A stretch of 64,000 bases of DNA. Source: Rhodothermales bacterium (GTDB taxonomy: Bacteria > Bacteroidota > Rhodothermia > Rhodothermales > JANQRZ01). Shown here in pieces: positions 59,848-64,000 of this stretch; position 1 is the first letter of the stretch; each line of letters opens with the position of its first letter. A program made the position numbers and the translations under genes. The DNA is taken from the NCBI GenBank assembly GCA_039944855.1, contig JBDUXZ010000031.1, positions 62,001 to 126,000 of the forward strand, in the 5' to 3' direction. A model generated the notes under the pieces. It was given only the letters and a program-made list of their open reading frames with translations. It ran no database searches and was not told where the DNA came from.

Positions 59848-60450
59848 TTACAGCGCAGCCTCGCCCTCTGAGAAGGCTGTTGCCACGCCGGGGTTCTGTT
59901 CGACAAACGCTCTAAGCGCATCTGAGGCCTCACTACGCTGAGACTGGCGCATCGTGCGAAAGTCGTTCGTTAGCGCTTGAATCGTCCGGATCGGCCCCCA
60001 AGGAATAGCCCACCATCCGAGCAGTGCTGTCATCAGCGCCGCACGCTTCGCCTGTGCCGCGAGACAAGCAGGGCAAGCAACGACGGTGCGCTTGTCGAGC
60101 GACGTAACCAGCACAAAGCTCTTAGCATCTGCGACCACGCCACCGTTGAGTGGGTGGTCGCTCTTGCCACACGCCGGACATCGTTGCTTCCGAACGGCCT
60201 CTACTAGGAGATCTAGATCGCGTCGTGAGAGCGAGCGGGTTTGCGCTTCTACTGCTCGCCCAACGGCGGAATTAATTCCGCGTGCGGTGAGCTCACTATT
60301 GAGTACCCGAAGTGCTTCTGGTGTGAGGTCGGCAGCTTCATGCAACGCAATTTGAAGCAGCCGCTCGTCTGGCATTCGGCGATAGTGCTCGGCGAGTTGC
60401 TCAGACACGGCTCCTTGAATGTCTAGATCAGAAAAAGCGAGGCCTTGCAT
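59848..60450 (-). CDS. Hypothetical zinc-ribbon membrane protein, AT-richer than its neighbours
   Basis: 200 residues, no signal. N-terminal helices (VSEQLAEHYRRMPDERLLQI, LTPEALRVLNSELTARGI) precede a zinc ribbon CPACG ... CPAC (four Cys, 36 residues between pairs), then one membrane helix (ALMTALLGWWAIPWGP). No named family recognised. Codon use and base composition are clearly less GC-rich than the genes on either side, and a repeat cluster lies at its 3' end, so recent acquisition is possible. Confidence 0.65.
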   Translation of the reverse strand: MQGLAFSDLDIQGAVSEQLAEHYRRMPDERLLQIALHEAADLTPEALRVLNSELTARGINSAVGRAVEAQTRSLSRRDLDLLVEAVRKQRCPACGKSDHPLNGGVVADAKSFVLVTSLDKRTVVACPACLAAQAKRAALMTALLGWWAIPWGPIRTIQALTNDFRTMRQSQRSEASDALRAFVEQNPGVATAFSEGEAAL

Positions 60451-60469
60451 TGCTACCGAGTTTAGCCTC

Positions 60470-61402
60470 TCACGAATCCTGCTTCGCCTCCTGAATGAGG
60501 GCGTCGAACGCTTCGAGCGGCTGGGCGCCGTTGACGAAGCGGCCGTTGACGAAGAAGCCCGGCGTGCCGGTCACGCCTAGCTCCTCGCCGAGCGCCATGC
60601 CTTCGGTGAGCGCGGCGACGGCCTGCTGGTGCGACGCGGCGGTCTGGTCCTCGGTGCACGTCGCCCACGCCTCCATGTCGAGGTCGGAGCCGGCGAGGTA
60701 GGCCCGGCTCTGCGCGATGACGTTGCCGGGGTTGAGCGTGCGCTGGTTGGCGAAGTAGTTGTCGTGGAGCGTCCAGAACGCGTCGCCGTCCTGCTGCGCG
60801 GCGCAGAGCGCGGCGATCGAGGCGGGCCGCGCCCACGGGTGGTTGCCGAGGGGGAACTGCACGTACACGAAGCGCACGTCCTCGGGATACTTCTCGATCA
60901 CCTGCTCGACCGTGCCGGCCGCGCGCGAGCAGTACGGGCACTGGAAGTCGGAGAACTCGACGATCGTCACCGGCGCGTCGGGGTTGCCGCGCACGGGGAG
61001 ATCCGACGTGGCGGCGACGAGCCGTTCGCCGCGCTCCTTCGCTTCGGTGAGGGCGGCCTGCTCGCGCTCCATGCGGGCGGCGGCGAGGTCGTCCGCCGAG
61101 CGGCTCACATCGACGGGGTCGGCCGAGACCATGTAGAGCTGCGTGTCGTCGTCGGTGACGAGGAAGAGCTGCGTCTGCTGGCCGTTGATCGTGAACGAGC
61201 CCTTGCTCAGCCCCTCGACCTCCGTCGGCTCGATGTCGCCGAGGTCGACGCGGTACTGCTGGAGTTGGGGGAACTCGTAGACGAGGTTGGCGAGGATACG
61301 CGCTTTGCGTTCGGCGGGCGTGGGCTCGCTCGCGGCCTGGCCGCAGGCGGTCTGCCCGAAGGCGAGGGCGACGAAGGTGAGGAGGAGGAACAGTCGGGTC
61401 AT
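60470..61402 (-). CDS. DsbA-family thioredoxin-fold protein, exported
   Basis: 310 residues from ATG 61402. Signal sequence LFLLLTFVALAFGQTACG; cleavage could be by either signal peptidase. Residues 25-130 form an unassigned N-terminal domain. The thioredoxin domain starts near 140 (VTIVEFSDFQCPYCSRAAG, active-site C155-P-Y-C158) and has the cis-Pro loop GVTGTPGFFVNGRF. The order of domains resembles periplasmic thiol oxidoreductases such as DsbC/BdbD. Expected to oxidise or isomerise disulfides of secreted proteins, of which this window encodes several Cys-rich examples. Confidence 0.88.
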   Translation of the reverse strand: MTRLFLLLTFVALAFGQTACGQAASEPTPAERKARILANLVYEFPQLQQYRVDLGDIEPTEVEGLSKGSFTINGQQTQLFLVTDDDTQLYMVSADPVDVSRSADDLAAARMEREQAALTEAKERGERLVAATSDLPVRGNPDAPVTIVEFSDFQCPYCSRAAGTVEQVIEKYPEDVRFVYVQFPLGNHPWARPASIAALCAAQQDGDAFWTLHDNYFANQRTLNPGNVIAQSRAYLAGSDLDMEAWATCTEDQTAASHQQAVAALTEGMALGEELGVTGTPGFFVNGRFVNGAQPLEAFDALIQEAKQDS

Positions 61403-61529
61403 CGGATCGGGCACGAGAGTGGGGAGGTCGGGGTGGGCAGAACGGGCGGGGGGCGCGTGGGAGTACGCGGCGGGGACCGCTCGGCGAGAAGGTACGGGTA
61501 AGAACAAGCGGAGCCGAAACGGCCCGCCG

Positions 61530-62171
61530 TTACGAGGCGCGCTCGGCGACGGCGATCATCGACTTGGCGAGCACCGGCACGCGGCCGACGCGCTCGAACG
61601 AGATCGCGCCGAAGCCCGACTGCCGCAGCAGCCGGCCGAGCGTCTCGACGGAGAAGAACTTGATGTGGCCGTGCTTCCACAGCGCGTTGAAATGGGTTTC
61701 CATCTTGCCCGTCAGCGCGAGCGCGAGGTTCTTGAGGTAGCCGTGGTACGGCGTCGAAACCACCGCGATGCCGCCGGGCGCAACGAGGTCGAAGAGCCGG
61801 TGCCCGAACACGTGGGGGTCGTAGAGGTGCTCGACGACTTCGAGCGAGAGCACGACGGGGAACGTGCCGTACGCGGCGGCGAGGTCGTCGTACGCCGAGC
61901 CGACATGGAGGGCGACCTCGGGGTAGGCCTGCCGGCCGCGCGCGATGCCATCCTCCGAGGGGTCCACGCCGGTCACGTCATATCCCTGCGCGGCGAAGTG
62001 CGCCGCGACGGACCCGTTCCCGCAGCCGAGGTCGAGCAGGCGGCATGCGGAGAGCCCGCGCCGCGCGAGGATGCGCTCGACGGCGGGCAGCAGGTAGGCG
62101 TGGTGGAAGCCGAGGTCGGCGGTTCCGTAGCCGTACGTGCCGGCGCTGAGATCCGGGGGGACGGACGTCAT
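61530..62171 (-). CDS. Class I SAM-dependent methyltransferase
   Basis: 213 residues from ATG 62171. Rossmann motif I RLLDLGCGNGSVAAHFAAQG, acidic motif II VTGVDPSEDGI, post-I FPVVLSLEVVEHLYDPHVFG and LVAPGGIAVVSTPY, the UbiG/Methyltransf_11 pattern. Near the C-terminus HGHIKFFSVETLGRLLRQSG is typical of methyltransferases acting on glycans or lipids. Its start overlaps the DinB gene end by 4 bp. Substrate unknown. Confidence 0.88.
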   Translation of the reverse strand: MTSVPPDLSAGTYGYGTADLGFHHAYLLPAVERILARRGLSACRLLDLGCGNGSVAAHFAAQGYDVTGVDPSEDGIARGRQAYPEVALHVGSAYDDLAAAYGTFPVVLSLEVVEHLYDPHVFGHRLFDLVAPGGIAVVSTPYHGYLKNLALALTGKMETHFNALWKHGHIKFFSVETLGRLLRQSGFGAISFERVGRVPVLAKSMIAVAERAS

Positions 62172-62662
62172 GAGAGCGCGTCGGCGGGGAGGATCTGGCC
62201 GAGGTGGTGGCGGAGGTGGGCGCCGTAGTCCCGCATCAGGTCGTCGAGCGTGGCGGGCACGCCGGCGGGGAACGGCTGCCACGCGATCTCGTCGAGGTTG
62301 TGGCGCTCGTACTCCCGGAACCGAACGGCGGCGGGCACGGCGTCCATCACGCGGACGAGGTGCGTGTTGTACATCCACCACAGCGTGACGAGCGACGGCC
62401 AGTCGGCCTCGCGGTAGCGCTGCGTCTGGACCCATGCGTCCTGCTCGTAGCCGGGGAAGACGAGGTCGTCCTGCTCCTGCGCGCGGACGAACCGCTGGTG
62501 GTTGTTCGCCGCCGAGTCGATGAGGTGGCCGAGGGTCTCCTTCGGCGACCAGCGGTTCGGGCTCGGGCGCTGCGTCACGTCATCGTCGGCGAGGCGGAGG
62601 AGGGCGGGGGCGGCCCGCTCCACGAGGTCGTGGAGGCGAGCGATGAAATCGTCGTCGGGCAT
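62168..62662 (-). CDS. DinB/YfiT-family protein
   Basis: 164 residues from ATG 62662, one base after the L,D-transpeptidase stop. Four-helix DinB bundle with His residues that bind a metal: HLIDSAANNHQRFVRAQ and YGAHLRHHLGQIL. Members are thiol-dependent metalloenzymes or of unknown role (family knowledge). An ATG at 62716 would add 18 residues overlapping the upstream gene and seems less likely. Translation is coupled to the methyltransferase gene. Confidence 0.85.
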   Translation of the reverse strand: MPDDDFIARLHDLVERAAPALLRLADDDVTQRPSPNRWSPKETLGHLIDSAANNHQRFVRAQEQDDLVFPGYEQDAWVQTQRYREADWPSLVTLWWMYNTHLVRVMDAVPAAVRFREYERHNLDEIAWQPFPAGVPATLDDLMRDYGAHLRHHLGQILPADALS

Positions 62663-62663
62663 A

Positions 62664-64000
62664 TCAATGGGCGGCGTCGAGTCCCAGCGCGTCAGCGAGT
62701 GCATCGTCGTGGTCATAGATGTCTTCGTGGAAGGCGAGGCCGGCGTCGCCGTCGGCCGTCGCGGTGAAATAGACGAGGTGGACGGGGAGCGGCTCGGGCA
62801 GGGCGACGGGCTGCGTGGCGTGGCCGTCGAGCGCGGCGTCCACCTTCTCCGGCGTCCACCCGTGCCAGCCGAGGAGCTGGCGGGCGAGCTCGCGGGGCTC
62901 GGCGGCGCGGATGCAGCCGTGCGAGTAGGCCCGGCTGGGGCGCGAGAAGAGGCGCTTCTGGTTCGTGTCGTGGATATAGATGTCGTCCGCGTTGGGGAAG
63001 GCGAACTTCACCTCGCCGAGCGGATTCGCCGGGCCGGCCGACTGCACGAAGCGGTACGTCCCTGCACCCGCCGTCTCCCAGTCCACCGTCGCCGGGTCCA
63101 CGCGGGCGCCGCCGCTGTAGACGTTGTAGCCCCGGCTCGTGAGGTACTCGGCCCCGTTGCGCCGCGCCAGCGGGATCGTCTCGACCGACGCGATCGACGG
63201 CGGCACGCCCCACGTCGGGTTGAAGATGACGGCCGTCATCGTGTCGCTGAAGACGGGCGTCTGCCAGCTCTTGAGCCCGATCACGACGTTCATCGCGAGC
63301 ACGTCCGCCCCGCCTTCGACGACGTGGAGGCGGAACGCGGGGAGGTTGACGAGGACGTGCCGCGCGCCGAGGTCGTCGGGCAGCCAGCGCCAGCGTTCGA
63401 GGTTGAGCACGATCGCGCGGGCCCAGTGTTCGGGCGAGCGGTTGAGCGCGTGCCGCGTCGCCGGGTCGAGGTCGCCCGTCGCGTCGAGTCCGTGTTGCTG
63501 CTGGAAGCGGCGGACGGCGTCGGCGACGTCACCGGAATAGGCGAAGGCGAGGCTGTCGGGCACGTCGGCGCTGTCGAGCGCGCCGAAGAGGGCGAGGCGC
63601 TGGCGGACGAGCGGGACGCGCACGCTCTCGTCGCCGAGCGTGAGGGTGCTGGCGGGGAGGATGATCGGGAGGTCGACATCCGCGGCGGCGCGGGAGCGGG
63701 CGAGCGCCGAGCGGAGGTGGTCGTATGCCGCGTGCGGAGGCCGCAGCCCGTCGAGTGCGCCGCCGAGGTCGCCCGATTCGAGCGCGGCGGAGAGGACGGT
63801 GGCGAGGTCGCGGTCGCGCCGCGTCGGGTACCACTTCTCGTAGAGCGTCGCCGGGTCGACACGCCCGCGCAGGAGGTGCTCGCCGAGGCGGAGGAAGGCG
63901 TCGGTGAGGAGGAGGTCGCGGTCGGCGACGGCCTCGGGCGAAGCTTCGGCCGAGGCGAACGCCGTGCGGAGTTGGGCGAGGCGGTACGCCTCGGGGTCGA
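62664..64000 (-). CDS. L,D-transpeptidase (YcbB-like), 5' end outside window
   Basis: Forms 3-3 peptidoglycan crosslinks or anchors proteins to the wall. The frame is open to the window edge, so the N-terminus is missing; 445 codons are present including the stop. Order: scaffold region (DRDLLLTDAFLRLGEHLLRG at the 5' edge), peptidoglycan-binding helix (AVRRFQQQHGLDATGDLDPA), then the YkuD catalytic domain with VVIGLKSWQTPVFSD, NPTWGVPPSIA and the nucleophile Cys in YSHGCIRAAEP at about 62917-62935. Periplasmic by family. The DinB gene begins one base after its stop. Confidence 0.93.
   Translation of the reverse strand, partial: DPEAYRLAQLRTAFASAEASPEAVADRDLLLTDAFLRLGEHLLRGRVDPATLYEKWYPTRRDRDLATVLSAALESGDLGGALDGLRPPHAAYDHLRSALARSRAAADVDLPIILPASTLTLGDESVRVPLVRQRLALFGALDSADVPDSLAFAYSGDVADAVRRFQQQHGLDATGDLDPATRHALNRSPEHWARAIVLNLERWRWLPDDLGARHVLVNLPAFRLHVVEGGADVLAMNVVIGLKSWQTPVFSDTMTAVIFNPTWGVPPSIASVETIPLARRNGAEYLTSRGYNVYSGGARVDPATVDWETAGAGTYRFVQSAGPANPLGEVKFAFPNADDIYIHDTNQKRLFSRPSRAYSHGCIRAAEPRELARQLLGWHGWTPEKVDAALDGHATQPVALPEPLPVHLVYFTATADGDAGLAFHEDIYDHDDALADALGLDAAH

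Noticed and set aside
1-64000. tRNA, rRNA, insertion-sequence, prophage or defence-system genes
   Set aside because: No tRNA-like cloverleaf motifs, transposase, integrase, restriction, toxin-antitoxin or Cas signatures were recognised on either strand; the window looks chromosomal and mostly housekeeping.

Overview
The window is GC-rich (about two thirds G+C by eye) and densely coded on both strands. Several protein types point to a Bacteroidota/Rhodothermota-type organism: C-terminal Por/T9SS-like sorting domains, DUF4293, DUF4296 and DUF4837 proteins, 'choice-of-anchor B' secreted proteins, and two exact TAnnTTTG promoter elements. The high GC, the fused isobutyryl-CoA mutase and an NhaD antiporter next to Complex I fit a marine or halophilic Rhodothermales lineage. 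That placement is an inference; there is no rRNA gene here to confirm it.

Layout. 1-6.6 kb: the distal end of a Complex I (nuo) cluster, nuoL (5' cut) - nuoM - NhaD antiporter - pterin dehydratase - nuoN, with palindromes in most junctions. 6.7-12.9 kb: small unknown proteins, Mn-type superoxide dismutase, a phosphopantetheinyl transferase, an Old Yellow Enzyme and a T9SS cargo protein. 13.1-17.4 kb: icmF (three-domain B12 mutase) followed by a lipoprotein gene and a decayed second copy of the icmF 3' end. 17.6-26.2 kb: fused PabB-PabC, DUF937, PPK2, a penicillin-acylase homologue that seems to lack its nucleophile, a PolX that seems to lack its polymerase aspartates, and a glycosyltransferase. 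26.5-33.4 kb: a C-terminal processing protease, an ExbB / 3-TM protein / ExbD / ExbD module, NAD-type isocitrate dehydrogenase, DUF4293 and a DMT permease. 33.4-37.4 kb: a glycosyltransferase, a lipoprotein and recQ.

37.4-45.2 kb holds five tandem paralogues of a secreted 'choice-of-anchor B' (LVIVD beta-propeller-like) protein. Four end in a T9SS sorting domain; one ends in an FN3-like domain instead.

45.3-58.3 kb is a long minus-strand tryptophan operon: trpE - four-helix protein - trpS - trpG - trpD - trpC - trpF - trpB - GNAT - trpA - DUF4837 - hisG - AtuA-like - DUF4296 - asparaginase-like. Immediately before trpE lies what reads as a complete attenuator: a 28-codon leader ORF with Trp-Leu-Trp-Trp, then a terminator hairpin whose seven U residues abut the trpE start codon. 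This is the most notable system in the window, since it would place both tryptophan synthesis and tRNA-Trp charging (trpS) under one Trp-sensing switch.

58.4-64 kb: a surface-repeat protein with 16-residue repeats, an AT-richer zinc-ribbon gene, a DsbA-like thioredoxin, a methyltransferase, a DinB protein and an L,D-transpeptidase cut by the window end. A family of about ten 28-nt hairpins with fixed outer arms and covarying inner arms is scattered through the intergenic spaces. No tRNA, rRNA, CRISPR array, insertion sequence or integrase was seen.
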